Source of the DNA: Physcomitrium patens
Taxonomy: Eukaryota > Streptophyta > Bryopsida > Funariales > Funariaceae
Length of the DNA: 64,000 nucleotides
Direction of reading: 5' to 3'
Assembly (NCBI RefSeq): GCF_000002425.4
Contig: NC_037265.1
Location: forward strand, 10,828,707 to 10,892,706
Below the pieces are notes generated by a model. The model worked only from the letters and a program-made list of their open reading frames with translations, had not been told where the DNA came from and did not search any database. The translations under genes and the position numbers were made by a program. This document shows, in pieces, positions 36,412 through 50,521 of the stretch (within the stretch, counting starts at the first letter, position 1; every line of letters starts with the position of its first letter).

Positions 36412-37250
36412 CATCTAACCTTAATTGCAATATTCAATTTATTTTGTGGGATATTTTTTATTTACTAAAATAAATATAAAATTTAAAAATAATTTAAAAA
36501 TAAATATACATACTATTATAATATCGAACTTAATTTTTTATAATTTAATGCCAAAAAATGATAAATTTTCTACCATTTCTATGTTCAAAAGTAGTGTTAA
36601 GATGATTGATGATTTATTTCAAATCTAATTTTGGAACACATTAAGCCTTAAGTCTTTGTTCGAAAGTATCAATCTTTTAATAATTTTTAAATAAAATAAA
36701 TTCTGACAAAAATTCATAAATATACGTTGCTATGATTAATAGCTTTGAACCTTTGATAATAATATCAAACCATACAAATATCTTTAGAATGCCACACGGA
36801 AACATCTTTTAGGAGTTTTGCAAATATAATGACAAAAATAGTGAGCACTAAACCACAGTGATGTTCCAGAAGCCACAACACAAATCAATAGATTTTTTTT
36901 ATTTTTTATATCTAGAACCATACAGCAAACAGAAGAAGCGTGCTCTTATTTCAGAAAGTGCTTTTATCATCACACAACAATACTGAAACATTGGCATACA
37001 ACCATGTGACTATCCTGCTGTATTCGTATCATTTCTATAGTAACAATTCTGTTATAAACATGGGCTTTGAATACTTCGAATCTAGCAGAAATATCTGTAA
37101 AATTATAAAGAACAGGCAAACAATACAAAGACTGGTTGGAAATCGAAAGCCATTTGCTACAGCACCTCTCATGCAGTAAGTTGGACCAGTGATTTTTACT
37201 ATCCGTGGTTTCATTTAGGCAGTTTGACAATCCGCAGTGTTTCTATGTAA
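30650..37250. other. AT-rich desert with (TA)n and poly-T tracts
   Basis: The stretch is very AT-rich and has no gene. Simple repeats are (TA)n at 31077-31099, 31732-31773, 32447-32477, 34329-34352, 35901-35931, 36090-36109 and 36361-36406; (ATT)n at 31400-31422; and 31 T at 31571-31601. Slightly GC-richer patches (33830-34200, 34640-35400) carry only short frames without domains. Confidence 0.6.
36361..36406. repeat. (TA)23 microsatellite
   Basis: It is the longest dinucleotide tract in the window, uninterrupted. Confidence 0.95.
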
Positions 37251-37259
37251 TAATAAGGT

Positions 37260-39604
37260 TTGTAACCCTTTTCTACGGCACTTCATATTCAGTAAAATGA
37301 GATTATTGATTCAATGCCTTGACGCCGTCCAGACCTGTAGTTATAATTGGATCTCAACTTGTGCTTATCTCCAGCTAGTCCGGGTCTTCGGATAGCTGAT
37401 GTTCTCTAATTGGGTCCTATTCTAAGTGAGCTGGATCATGAAGTTTACCAGATGAAACATTTATAACAATGCTTTGCAATGTGATGAAAGTAGAAAAAGG
37501 AGATCTGAATGTGAATTGTCTCTGGTGATCTCACTCAGCATGAGTAATGTATTCGAACCATGTGGACAAACACTCAGGGACACATGGTTCGAATCATGTT
37601 ACTACCTTGTTCACGCCGACTCATGTTGTAATGCTAAACTAGGTCTTGCACATTCGGTTTCATGTCCTGGACCCCTTTCAAGATGGTGAAAGGTGGATTA
37701 AAATGACCAGAAGCAGAGAGGATTGTACTCGAACCATATGTCCCCGAGTGTTTCGATGCCTAGAACCGGGACAATCCGTCCAACTTTCCTGTGTTGGTTT
37801 GCTTGACATGCATACGATCAATCACAAGACAAGTGTTACCGTCCCTGCAGCATTGGCTTCTCGATGCGGTAGATCCTGAAAGATGTGCCGTGAGCAACAG
37901 AAAGCATCCTCGTTGTCATGGAATTCAACACTACTGGTGGATGCCAGGATATGAGAATTTGTTGCGGGCTGGTTGGAATGCAGTGCTTCAGGTCCGATAC
38001 GAGGGAGTCAACTCATGTGGTTAGAGGGTACATTCTCGGTGTGCGTTGATGAAAGGGTACAACAAAGAAAAGTACTGGGAGCTAAATATTGTGCGACGCT
38101 TTTCAACAAATGCGCGTTCTGCACAACCATCTCTACCAATCGTATCGCAGCACCATCGTCGACAACGCTCATACATTTTAGTACTGACCTCGTTGCAGAC
38201 TACAGTAAATTTGTCAGACCTTTTGTGCGCATAACCGATGCGTGTATATATAGATGTGTGTGTGTGTTCTACGCAGCGAGTCTTATATAAGATTTTCAGA
38301 CGCGGATGCCACTACAAACAATATATAGATGTGAATGATTCCAAAATAGCAGGATCCAACGACCGAATCAAGAGATTCGAGCACATCTACACCCCAAGTA
38401 GCCGATGACAGTTCTTTCTACAGGAAAAGACGAAGGTTACGCTTAGTCGATTGTATATCTATCCTTGAAGATACGAGTCTCTTGCCTCACTTCCAGAAGC
38501 CTGAAACTTCTAGGTATCACAAAAAAAAAGCCTAGATGACATGCCCCTACCACACAATTAAAGTCAGTATTTTTGCACGAGGGATTAGTGCGATTGATGT
38601 TTATCTTCACTTTCCTCTTGGGAAATCGCAGTTTTGGTTGCCTTCTGCTGAAAGATTTGATGATCCTTTCCTTTGAACCGACTTTCGATCAGTCTTCGGG
38701 GACATGAAATAAGCTGTAGGACATGGGATTTCGAAGAATTCTAGAAGGTCGCATGCGTCGACAGCGTGAAGCCTTCCGATCTATTACCTCTGCTGGACAA
38801 CCCTCCATGCGCGTTTCCATGAAATCTAAACCTCTGGCGTGGCTGTCTAGATTAAGTTCAAAATTGAGCACCGGACTTCAACACGATCTCAAATTGTTGC
38901 ATTTCCAACGGCATGATTGCTATGTCCTGATTGAGAGGTAGAAGATGGTCAAATTCGTGCTTAATTCACTTCTTGTTGGCATTTCTGTGCATGTTAAAGC
39001 ACTAGTATGAAATTATAATTAATTTCCAAACCTATCTCCTAATCAGGATTAGGCTGGTTCTCGACAAGGGTTCATGGATTCACAGGTTCTTCGCGTTTGA
39101 GCCAGTTAGATTCACATCCACAAATTACGACTCATTTTAAATGTAAACATAGACTAAGGCTAGGACATTATTATCATGAAGACTACCATCTCGGTGATGT
39201 TCTGGCGACCAAGGAACCACATCATCCGGGACGGATGTACAACTATTTGTCAAACTGAGAACTGCCCCGATCCGAGAGCTCATCGGATTTGACCCCTATC
39301 GCTTGATCATGTGACCACGTAGCAATACAACTGATTGTCTTTTTCGTATTCAGAAATCTGAATGTCAGCGTATAAATTCAGCAGGTTTATCCTCCACCTT
39401 CCCTGCTACTCGGTACTTGCCAATCAGCAGCAATGCAGAACCTCTAAATTGAGGTTTGTTAACTAGGCAAATCTACTCTTGAATGGTGACTTTTAGGTTG
39501 GCTTTTCACGATGATGCCTGCTTCTTGAAGAATCCACAGGTTGAAGAATTCCTAGATGAACCGGAGTCCTGAAACGGACATGAATTTTTTTCCAAGAGGG
39601 AGCT
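37260..39604. other. Moderate-GC region downstream of CYP73A, no gene recognised
   Basis: It has short frames only. The part near 39400-39604 is probably the 3' untranslated region of the CYP73A gene. A foldback with 14-bp arms lies at 37551-37594. Confidence 0.4.
37551..37594. repeat. Foldback with perfect 14-bp arms
   Basis: ATTCGAACCATGTG (37551-37564) and its exact reverse complement (37581-37594) are separated by 16 bases. A diverged copy of the reverse complement of the spacer and arm occurs near 37730-37757 (CTCGAACCATATGTCCCCGA), so the hairpin belongs to a larger, older inverted duplication. Confidence 0.75.
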
Positions 39605-41706
39605 TTAATTCCTCGGCCTCAAGACCACGATGGAATGCGTGGCCATGTGAAGGCTAAACTGACCTCCAGATTCGGCCACATCAACTTTACTCATCCCCGG
39701 AGGAGGAAGAAGGTCAAATTTTTGTAAAAGACGCCCCAACACGATGGCCAACAACGGCATGGCAATTGCGGTGCCTGGGCACGACCTTCTTCCAGCACCG
39801 AAGGGGAGGAAACGGAAATCTAAGCTTTGGTTCTCAGCAGCTGCAGGCAAAAACCTCTCGGGCATGAACTTCTCTGGTTGATCCCAAAATTTAGAGTTGT
39901 TTCCGATCCACCATGCGTTTACGAGGACCTTGCTTTGTGGGGGTATATCGTAACCGGCAAGCTTAGCCTGCCTCATGTTCATGAGAGGAACGAGAAGTGG
40001 GACGGGCATGTGCAATCTTAGGGTCTCCTTGACAACAGCGGTGAGGAACGGCAGCTTGTTGTTGTGTGTGTCAGGTTCGGCGACCAAGTTGCCCTCCCCA
40101 ATCACTTCAAGAAGCTCCGCCTGCAGTCGTTTTTGCACGTTTGGGTGGTTCACAAGCTCAGCTATGCCCCATTCAATTGACAGCAAAGTTGATTCTATCG
40201 CTGCATAGATGTGGTCACATTGACACATTCCTCGTCAGTGTTTGGACAACGGGCAGATTGTTTTGATCACAATTCGTGGGAGATATAGTCAGTTGTGAGA
40301 ACAAATTCCGGCTACAATTCGACTGAACCAGTTTGTGGATTCGCACCTGCCACGTTGATGTTCTCTATGAGGTAAAGGATATTGTCTTCGCTAATCTCTC
40401 CCTTCTTCTGGGCCTCCAGCATGTGGTCGATGGCACATTTCTCTTCCGCACCAGAGACTCCAACAGCATTCACCAATTTTCTGAAATTTAGAATAGTCGA
40501 CAACGTCAAAAGTTAGTTCAGTATGTGGTTTAGTTCATTAGTGATTTATCATCTTGCGCGGTGAGCAAAGAAACTAACTTACCTACGCTCATCAACGAAG
40601 TGTTCTTTGAACAACGAGAGCCGTTTGTCTCGCACTTCCTGGCAAATCTTCAAGTAACCTCTTATGAACAGCTTTAAAAAAGGAAAGAAATCGGCGTAGT
40701 TGTATTTATAATTTTGAGCTGGCAATCTGCAGCGTTCGCCATTCAAGCCTTTCAGCTTCAGATACAATGGATCGTACTCGCTTGCGAACCGAGAATTGAA
40801 CATCATTCTATATACGATATTGTACATCATGAGCTGGAATCGGTGCCGAAGGACAACACCTGCAGTTGCCGACTCCGGCCGACTCTGCACGTCCTCCATG
40901 ACCTCGTCCACCTCTTCCTCCCACGCGAAGTGGGCGTGCTGGAGGACCTTGGCGGTGACAAATGGAACCGTCAGTATTCGACGCATTCGTCGCCAGTGGT
41001 CCCCATAGTTGGTGAAGACAATGTCCTGGCCTTTTCCTGCGAAAATATCGAACACTGCATTGCGGGTCCGACACGCGAATTCTTCACCTTGTGTGTGTAG
41101 AACGCCTTTTGCAGCCTCCGGGGACGAGACTACCACATAGTTTCTCCAACCCATTTTCAGCATGAAGACGTCGCCGTATCGTTCAGACATTTCCGCCAAC
41201 GTCCGGTGCTTTAAGTCATTCCCAACCTGTCCAGCCAACGGTGCGAAGCTTATCTTTCCATGATGAATGTTGCATACTCAGACGTCGGAGATGCAACAGT
41301 TGAGAGTTAGGTCATCACAAAGTTTGAACAACGAGCAGAATCCTTCAAGAGGCCTACATTCAGTCATGTTAGAAACATCGTGGGCTGTCCCAGTAATTCA
41401 CCGAAGACTGACCTTCAACCAGTTTCCAACGATCGGAAGTGCCGTTGGACCTGGTGGAAGATTCATCTTACGGTCCTTCATTCTCAAATTGATTACGATC
41501 GCTGTAAACACAATCAGAAGTAGGCTCTGCCGACAAGGATCCAAACTGAAGACGAAATCTAGTGTAGATGGAGCTTTGAATTCTACACCAGTTACTAATC
41601 CGATCACGAATATCGCCAACAAACCTCGAACAACTGTTGGCTTTTCCATCGTGATAGACCAGACTCGGAGGAGCAAACTGAAGATTCCAACGTCTGCACA
41701 ACGCAC
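39605..41706 (-). CDS. Cinnamate 4-hydroxylase, CYP73A, four exons
   Basis: The coding parts are complement(join(39605..40200,40347..40480,40583..41226,41413..41649)) from the second Met, 536 residues; an in-frame Met at 41706 would add 19. All three introns have GT..AG ends and keep the frame (LK|VGNDL; DERR|KLVN; NVA|AIES). The enzyme is an ER-anchored P450 that hydroxylates trans-cinnamate to p-coumarate, the second step of phenylpropanoid synthesis. Visible parts are an N-terminal hydrophobic anchor, proline hinge LPPGP (64-68), HTQGEEFACRTRN and GKGQDIVFT typical of CYP73, the I-helix AAIESTLLSIEWG, KETLR, PERF, and heme loop FGAGRRSCPG with Cys479. The 134-bp third exon equals the conserved short exon of plant C4H genes. 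The first intron, in the hinge region, is extra compared with the usual two-intron layout. The long N-terminus resembles class II C4H. Confidence 0.93.
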
Positions 41707-41713
41707 GGGCTAG

Positions 41714-43920
41714 GATCAATCAATCTTTATATTCTTCAATGTAGGTTGCTAACTTTGTGCGTTTTGCAAGGAATCACTTCCGTGCTTCGAAATGCGCGAC
41801 TTCGGCTAGTGTTACGGTAGAACTGAGAGGGGTAGCTTATCGATAGTACTGTGTTCAAAGAAATTGGCATGCGGGCACAGGATGAGAAAAGATTGACGGA
41901 ACAATACGATTGCACTTAGAACACATTTTTCTGCCTAACTGACATTAAGTGCCACTGCTATTGAATTTTACTGGATGGCACAAACCTTGACTTCGGCTTT
42001 TGTGCTGATCGACTGAAATATGTTCAGCCGTCCGAGTTTGCAACCTACGACTCTTGACGTAACTTTATCATAGGTTTTATACCAGAACTTGAACCAGAGA
42101 TTCTCCATGCCAAATAAACGTGGTAATCTTAATGTGTAGCTCCCACCATCTTTCGGCGCCTGACATAGAGTTTTCATCGGCAAAAATACAAAAGAAAAGA
42201 ATGCAAAAAGATAGAACGGAACACTCTCTAATCTTTTTGTCTGTTCTGAAAGTCTAACAATTAGACGAAAGCAATGTCGGTGACGCTGTTCACAGCTACG
42301 GATCAACAAAGGACAATCTTCACACATCTGCGACTCTGCGACTAGGACCCACCAAGCCAGAAGCACCGCCTTCAGTGAATTAGACATGAGCTGGCCCAGA
42401 GTTCTTAACTATGTCCTTTGTGACTGTAGGCCTCAATTGGTCGGCGCCGGCTGGAATAGTGACCCCCCACACAGCTCTAATTGCATGCACAACTTCGTCA
42501 CAATGTGTAGTTACCGCTGGGTTCGAAATTTCGGGGATGTTTTATTCCCCAAGTAGAGCTCGGTCACATTCCATGCCAATTGCGACGAAGTATCGTCTCT
42601 GATCTCATCTATGATTATCACAAAGCAAGATTCGGTGCCCAACAGATTGACAGAATCGACACATTCATGCTTTCGCTCATGCTGTTGCCTCCCTGGATGC
42701 CCCTGGTATCACGCTCGCGCTTGGGCTCACTTCTCAATGAGTTATATAACCCATTCCCTTATTCTTCTCTCCCACGTGCATAATCAGCACCATCTTCGCA
42801 GGTGCTTCGTCCCGCTGCGAAGATGCCAAATATAGGTCAGCCCCGTCATGTGTGTATTAATAAACATCTCTTGCAAAACTCGCTGATGTGTTTTCACAGC
42901 AGGAACAATCTCTCCCACCTTCCACTTTCCAACGCATGTCGCAAACCCGTACTCCAGACTACAGAGTGCATTGCGAAAAAATCTAGCACGTGAGCGAATC
43001 CAGGGATTCCTTCCAGGATAGCGAACTTATCATTGGAGGTCATGGCATCTTTCGGTGTCGCAACGAGCATGATAACCAACGAACTCGTCACGGATCTAGG
43101 GTCACTGCTTCGAACCCAGCGCACATCAATCCACCAGCTACCATGAAAACAGACGACTAGTTAGGGCATGCACCGCAGATTTTACTCGTTCATGCACATG
43201 AGAAACTTCTAGTAGTCAAAGAGCTCCTCAGATCTCATAGGCTGCCGACGTATTGTCCATTAATCCTAGGAACAGGACTGCGCCCGCCTTGTAAAAATCG
43301 GCGCCCAGTTTCCGAATACGGCAACGTGGAATACACATAGTCGTCGCTTGTCTTCATGGCGCCGTGTTGGGCTTTTTATAGCTTGATGTTGCCGGCCGTC
43401 CGATATGATACCAGTGCTTCAAGACTTTACCTTGGCGAGCTCCCGACCACCGATCCTTTCCCACACATGTGCTCCATCTTCGGATCTCGAGACGCAAAAA
43501 AACCGATCTGCAAGCAGGATCGGTAACGTCGATCCTTACACCTTCTTGTGAAACGCACCAAAAACTCAGGCTTGTTCGATTAGAACAACCCTTCTTCGAT
43601 TGATGTAACCTCATCGAAAATAACCAGGAATGCGATAATTCTTCTTTTTATCTCATTTCTGCGGCAGTGAATGTCATTTCCACCCTCATCTCTCCTCTTT
43701 ATTGTCACCGAAAGAGCCATGGTTTCGAAAAGCAATGGCTTCTGAACTTGTGTCTGTGCACAATGGAGCCCTGGCGGCCGCCGTAATTTGATTTCATTAT
43801 TCTCACTCTTTGTTGCTGTATTTTGGGATTTAATTTGCATTAATCCATACTTTGCATCTAACAATAACAACAGTTGATTGTTGGCTTCATGTGGCAACTT
43901 TCTAGGCACCAATTGAAGTA
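41714..43920. other. Upstream region of CYP73A, no further gene recognised
   Basis: GC is moderate. Short frames on both strands (for example 42894-43124 minus and 43580-43912 minus) have no identifiable domain. The proximal part should hold the CYP73A promoter. No clear box was assigned. Confidence 0.4.
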
Positions 43921-45151
43921 TAGATTATGGTTTGTAGTGAAAGAAGCAAATGTATTAGCATGTTTGAATTGAGAGATAGATGGCCTCAAGTTAGGACTTA
44001 GGGGATGATTAGTAAAAATTGATACTCATCTGATTGGAGAATTTGGAGAATTTGAAATGTTTTTATTGCATGTTTGTTTGTTTAATTTAGAAGCTTAAAA
44101 CTTATTGTTTACAAAGGAAGAGGACTTTGAAAGATTTAAATCAAAGGAAATATGAAGAGTGTAGAGTAGTCAAGAAAGGGCAAAAAGAGAGAGATTAAAA
44201 TACAATAAGTCAAATCAAGAAAATTAAAATTTGATTGCACAAGATTTGCATTTCAATTTTTGTTGCTTAAATTTGTTGCTTAAATTTTAGTTGATTTGAA
44301 GAATTATTACCACTTGCTTCAGTTTTTGTTGCAACTTTAACTAAATATAATTCTATTCATTGAAACAAGGGTTTTGACAAGTCTATTGTCCATTCATTGC
44401 TTTGAAGCAATATGCATATGGACTAACCTAATATTTTTGCAAACAAAACCTACTTTTTAGTATTTATATATAATTCTAATTTATAGATATTTTTTCTTAA
44501 ACAAAAATGGATTAGTAGAAGATTACAGCAAGTACAAAGTTAACAACTCTACACAATATCATACTGGTTTGAAATAGTATTTGACCAATAACAAGGTGAC
44601 ATCATATGCAATGACAAATGAAAATGAAGATATTGCAAAAAGAAGATTATAAAAGATCAATACCTTTGATCATGATAAATTGGCAGCTCTTTATTTGTTG
44701 ATTGTTGTTAGGTGATGTTAATTTTTTGTGTTAAATTAACCTCCAAGTAAGTATTTATCAAAAACAATTTGTAATATAAAACTAACAAAGAACTAATTAT
44801 TATTTAGTTTATAAATGATTCTAATTTTTTTTCTAGAAGAGTAAAAATTAAATATTGATATAACTATTGATATAAGCAATACCTTTAATCTAACTTTTAA
44901 TATAAAAAATAAAAATAAAATACTATATTAATTACTTATTAATTTAAATCTCAATAACTAATAAATATTAATAGAAAAAAGCATAAAAAATATCATCTTG
45001 GCTTCTTTTTTTGGATTTTTTTGATAAAAAACTTATTTGTTTAAAGAATACAAAAGAAATTAACATATTGCTATTTTAATAGAATCTATGCAACTGCATT
45101 TCAGTACACAAGTATACCATGTTAGTTCCTATTATATTTTTTAATATTTTA

Positions 45152-45182
<31 letters not shown>

Positions 45183-45268
45183 GAATAGAATAGATATATC
45201 TAAGTTATAAGAGCCATAAAGGAATTAGCTAAAAATTTGTAGATAAGGAAAGAAATTAACACAAGAAC

Positions 45269-45307
<39 letters not shown>

Positions 45308-45945
45308 AATGGCAAGCTACTTTTTCATTTAATTCAATATGTTTTAAAAAATAAAAACTAAATATTACAATTTTTTTTATAGATCTTGGTGTTGTTTAGC
45401 ATAGTCTATTTAAATAGAAACTTATTATCTTAAATTTCAGATTCTACATCAACATGTTTCAATAAAATTCTCCAAATTTAAAGTACACGATTAAAATGAG
45501 ATAATAGTACAAACAAAATGTATGTTGGTTTTATTTTTATTTTAAATTTACAAGATAACCATGAAGAGACTTTTTTATTATAATATTTAATTTAATCCAA
45601 AAAATATACTGATTAAATAAAAAATCAGCCATTCAAAAAAAAAATCTTAATGTTAGCATGTTTGATAAACTTTAAATCATATGAGATTGAGTAATTTTTT
45701 TAAAAATAAAATAAATTAAAATGTGAATGTATGCATTTTTACAAGGTTGTGTTATAGTAAGGCACTTGAATTTCTTTTATCTTATTCAGTATAATTAATT
45801 TTTTTTGGATCCTAATAACTTCTTATAAAAGGATAATTGTTTTGTAAGAAAATAAAATGTAAAGAGAGGCAAAAAATTGGTTCAATAAGAATTATTATTA
45901 TCTCTATTCAAACCAAAAAATAAATTTGGATACTTCAACCAAAAG

Positions 45946-45984
<39 letters not shown>

Positions 45985-46853
45985 AATCTTTAGATAAAAT
46001 AGAAGCATTGCATTAAATTTGTAAAAAAATGATAAACTAGTAGTGGCATCAATGACTTTTGTTCCTTCTGTACCTTAAAAATAGTAAAAAACAATTGTAA
46101 GTGGATTTTAGAAATGTAGTTGCTCAACATGTTTGAAAGTAAGGATTAATTATTCTTTAATAGTTAAACAAACAAAAAAACATAAATTAGACCATAAAAT
46201 TTTGTTTAAATTAGAAAGTAGAGAGATTTATATTGTTGAGACTGAAAGTTATAGCAAAGCTTGTTAGAAAAATGTATTCGAGTTGATTTTTAATATTCTC
46301 AAAATAAAATTAATTACCTATTTATTAAATGCTTAAATTACAGCATATAATTTTTTAAAATTTAATTGTATATACATCAATAAAGAGGAACTACATAATT
46401 TTTGTCAAGATATTTAAAATGCATCGTATGTCCTCATTCTAAAACTTTTGTGTTGTGCAGATTACAAAATAATAATAATAATAATAACTATAATTGTATG
46501 CCTTTTCCTTGAGTACATCTTACATAATGTTGCTGATATAACCTTTGTTGATTAAATTCTACAGTAGTTAATTTCACATTACTTCCAGTATTCAAAAAGG
46601 TTTTGAGAAATTGAATACTACAAAAAAAGTTCCTACAGTTTTTCTATAACTTAAGAGTTGTTTATTCAACCATTTATTAAAAGTCCTCAAAGAACCATGC
46701 TTTCCAATGTCAAAGTTCAAAAACCACCAAAACAAGTTTGAACAATTTGAAAAGACAGAGGTTGATGAACAATACAGGTAGACGAAATCTCATACTCTTT
46801 TTTTGTTTTGTTTTGTTTTTGTGGCTTATTCTACGTCTGTCTATAATAAAATT

Positions 46854-46885
<32 letters not shown>

Positions 46886-46980
46886 CACGAATGGGTGTGT
46901 TCGTTGCACTCTGTGTCTGTATATGTCTGTACATTAACAATTATATATGTGTATATATATATAAATACACACACAGACAT
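43920..46980. other. AT-rich desert, no gene
   Basis: Simple repeats are (ATT)n at 45153-45181, 32 T at 45272-45303, (TA)n at 45947-45981 and (TA)n at 46854-46879. No coding signal is seen. Confidence 0.6.
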
Positions 46981-47600
46981 ATGTAACCCTTGTGCTCTAG
47001 AACTGCAGGAATGGCAGCGTGCGTTGAATTGCAGTCCTACGTCGTCTGAAGCGTTCCGTTACTCGCACCATCCGTTCACCGATGCATCCCATATCACGAC
47101 TCACGTTGGCTAAAGCTCTTGCACCTAGAATTAGAAACCCAGAAGCGTGAAAGAGAAAAAAACAAGCATTCGAGAGGTCCTGCGTGCTGGTAAAATTCCC
47201 ACAAGGCAAACAGAAAAAAATAAAACAAAGAAAAAAAAAAAATATTCAGAAACCAAACAAATAAGGAAAGAAGCAGCAACTCGACCTCACAATCTCATGC
47301 ACATATTGTCGAGGATTCATGTCGATCAGGGAACTGGTAGCATATCCCGCACCCAACCTATGCAACCTGCAAATCAACTAGACGCCGACCCGTCAGATCA
47401 GGTTCAAATCGCGCAACAGTGGGTGGGAATCTCGAAAGATAACCTCGAAAACCAGTGTTGGAAGCTCCGTTTCAGCCCCACCGCATACTGATCTCCCTGC
47501 CAACATTAACAACACGCGAGTTTGTGCCGTGGACGGAATGAAGAGATTGACAAATTCATTACCAAATATTCGTGAACCCTAAAAGTTCCCACGCCGAACA
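46980..47600. other. Small moderate-GC island, no gene recognised
   Basis: The stretch is about 600 bp with GC well above its flanks. The open frame 47147-47491 has low-complexity lysine-rich sequence at its start and no domain. Confidence 0.35.
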
Positions 47601-48870
47601 TAAGTTTGCATACAAACTTATGTCTTATCAATTACACTCTAAGCAATTTACTAATGGTAAAATGAGATGAGAATATCAAAATCTTGTGAGAATGCACTTA
47701 TTGTGCTTAAAATTTGTTCGAAATGATGCAATGTGGTTTGAGCCACTATTATATGTTAGAAATTGGCAAATGTTAGAAAATGAACTATAGATTATATTAC
47801 ATCCTGTTTTATTTTTAAGCAGTGATTTTCTTGCTTATAATTACAACATGGAATTTGCACTCATTTATTTTATTTTATTTTATTTTATCACTATTTTAAA
47901 TAAATAATAATATATCAAAAAGATGTTTGCATAAATGTGATTTTTATTTTGATTTCATAAATAATATTTACCAAAAAGTATAGACTAAACCAATATAAAT
48001 ATAAATATATATGTATATTATATTTGAGCTAAATTCTAATCAAATATTTTTGAAATTCTATATTTAGTATGTAATATATAATTAATAAGCTAAATATATG
48101 TATATATATAATAAAATAAATTCAAATATATATATATATATATATATATAGAAGTAATACAACATAATACAAATAATAATATTTTTGTATCAAATAATTC
48201 AATAGATTTTTAGAATATTATATTTATTGTAAGGATCTGAAAATACTTAATATCGTATTAGTACAATATGATTTAGTATAAACTATTTATTCTTATAGTT
48301 TTCTTCTTTTTAATTATATTCTATATACCTTAAATCTCACTATTGTTGTTGTTGTTGTAGTTGTATTTTCTTTTTTCTTTTTTCTTTTTAAATACTATGA
48401 CATTCTTTAAATAAGAGATTTGTAATAAAAATACAACATTATAAGAATTACATTATAATACAAATTTCTTGCAAACCAACAGACCTACAAACATTTAGCA
48501 TACAAGTTGATGAAAATAAAGATGAGATTGATACATGTTTTGCTCTACTGTAACAAAAACCTTTGATATCTGTTTCTTAAAAATATGAAATATTTAATTT
48601 TATGTAACTCAGAAGGTTTTTAAAGAGCTAACTATCATTATTTTTGTAATATACTTTAAGATCATTCTTTTTGATAAATATCAAAACATAAAAAAATGTT
48701 ATTCCTTGATTTAATTTAAACTTAAAAATAAAATGTTGAATAGATTTGCAATTTTTGAATTGGAAATATTTTCTATTTAAAATTGAAATAAATTTCCTCT
48801 ATTTTTTTGTATAAGCATATATATATATATATATATATATAACAATATCAGCAAACATTTAACATATGAA
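47600..48870. other. AT-rich DNA with (TA)n tracts
   Basis: (TA)n tracts lie at 48127-48150 and 48818-48841, the latter just before a sharp rise in GC. No gene is seen. Confidence 0.55.
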
Positions 48871-48879
48871 AATATTAAA

Positions 48880-50480
48880 AGTAAAAAGCATCGGCTGCGC
48901 CTCACCCGGTCTTGTGGCGTTGACAGCTTCCGACCCTGCCCAGCCCTCCTTGCCCTCCTTGCCGTCGTCCTCGTCCTACTCCTTCTTCATTCCTTTCGTG
49001 ACTCTCGCCATCACTTCCTTCCTTCCCTATGCTTGTATTCTAACGAACGCATCACTGCAATCTCCACCACCACGTCACTTGCACTGGAACCTGCTCCTTC
49101 CCTCGACTTCCGTTTCTCTGCTTGCCTGCTTGCCTCCCAAGTATGTATGTATATATGCACTTCTCACCTTTCTTCTCTTGCTCTGTCGATCTTTGTTTCT
49201 GCACAGTGCTTCCTCCTCTAGTGCGGTGAACCGAATTTCGCAATTCCCATCGAAACCTGCTCTCTCATTCCTTTTCATACTCCTCGTCTGTTAACTCTTT
49301 CACACTCCTCCACTTGCGTGATTTCATGGCGTTCTGGGGATCTCTTGGCAGCCCCGGGTTGATATGCCGCATGCTTCTCAATTTTGATTGTTCCCAATTC
49401 TTAGGTCCAACTTTGCAAATCTTAGGTCCAGCCGAAACTTGAGTTACCGTAGGCTGACATGTTATGACATCAGCACCTCGTTTCTAGTTAGGAGGATGCA
49501 TGCAATTTTGTTTTAGTTTTTGCGAGTGTACATTTATTCGGGAACGAGGGTCTATGGATCTGTACCGTCACTTTCGTTGCTTTGGGTAGCTATAAGTTTG
49601 CCAACTACATCCCTACATAGCTTAAAAGCAGTCACAGATCATTTCAAGTTATCCCTGCATCGTGCTGTTTGGAAACGCAAACATGGATTCTTTCTGCCGA
49701 CGGTCTACTTTCTGGTTTGGAGCAATTTTAGGTTTTCTGAGATATTGAGGTTCTGGGCTGGTGATGTTAAAACTTAATCTTGTATGAGGAATTACCTCAA
49801 TTCAACAAGAACTGCTTATCGTGATTACTATCCAGTTCAACTGGTGCACCTTCCTCCCCACATTGATCGAAAAAATTATGTAGTATTGTCGGGAATAACT
49901 CGAAAAAATTAACGTAGTCAACCGTTTAACAATTTGCACCATGAAATTTCAAGCCTTGAGGCTTCATAATTCATTGGGTTGAAAAACTGGTGCTTTGAAG
50001 AAAACTGTTGAAGTTATACCAGTTTACAAATATGTGTTCAGCATGCTTTTTGATGACGCGGTGCAGAGAGTGCTGTCGAAGAGATCCGTCAATAGCCAAT
50101 GGCCACACTTCTGCGTCGGTTGAAACCACGACTTATGTTTCAAGACCTTGCTTATTGAAAGAAACAATTACTGTACTGATACCCGATTCACATGGGTAAA
50201 CGCAGGATTTGCATCTGATTTGGAATGGGTACGCCAATGCATTAGGTGACGTAGTGACATGATGGGCCTTTATACGAAGGCTTCCTAGATGGCAAAAGTA
50301 GGTATTGAATCAAGAGCGTGGCGAGAAGAAAGAAAGCGGTTCTCAAGTCGGCGAAGGAGCAGTGGAGCCAGTGACGTCCTCTGGCGACTCCACGGGCGCG
50401 CATGTGCAGAAGAGATTCATGTCTCTGTAGGCTAGATGTCCATGTCAGCAAGTGTCCTCCAATCCAATAGAAACCTCAAA
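48880..50480. other. Pyrimidine-rich, moderate-GC region, possible leader
   Basis: The plus strand at 48930-49300 is rich in C and T (CCTTGCCCTCC, TTCCTTCCTTCCC), as often seen around transcription starts and 5' leaders of plant genes. A frame is open at 48866-49294, but its product is Ser/Pro/Leu-rich without a domain. No coding gene is supported downstream on this strand before the HET gene. Confidence 0.3.
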
Positions 50481-50521
50481 CCCATTTGTAGAATCGGAAA
50501 GAGTGTGAAATAGGAACTCAC

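Noticed and set aside
42894-43124. 76-codon minus-strand frame upstream of CYP73A
   Set aside because: The sequence looks protein-like, but I could not assign a family and no splice partners were evident.
48866-49294. 143-codon frame in pyrimidine-rich DNA
   Set aside because: The product is Ser/Pro/Leu-rich with no domain and looks like translated CT-rich leader. The opposite strand is also open.
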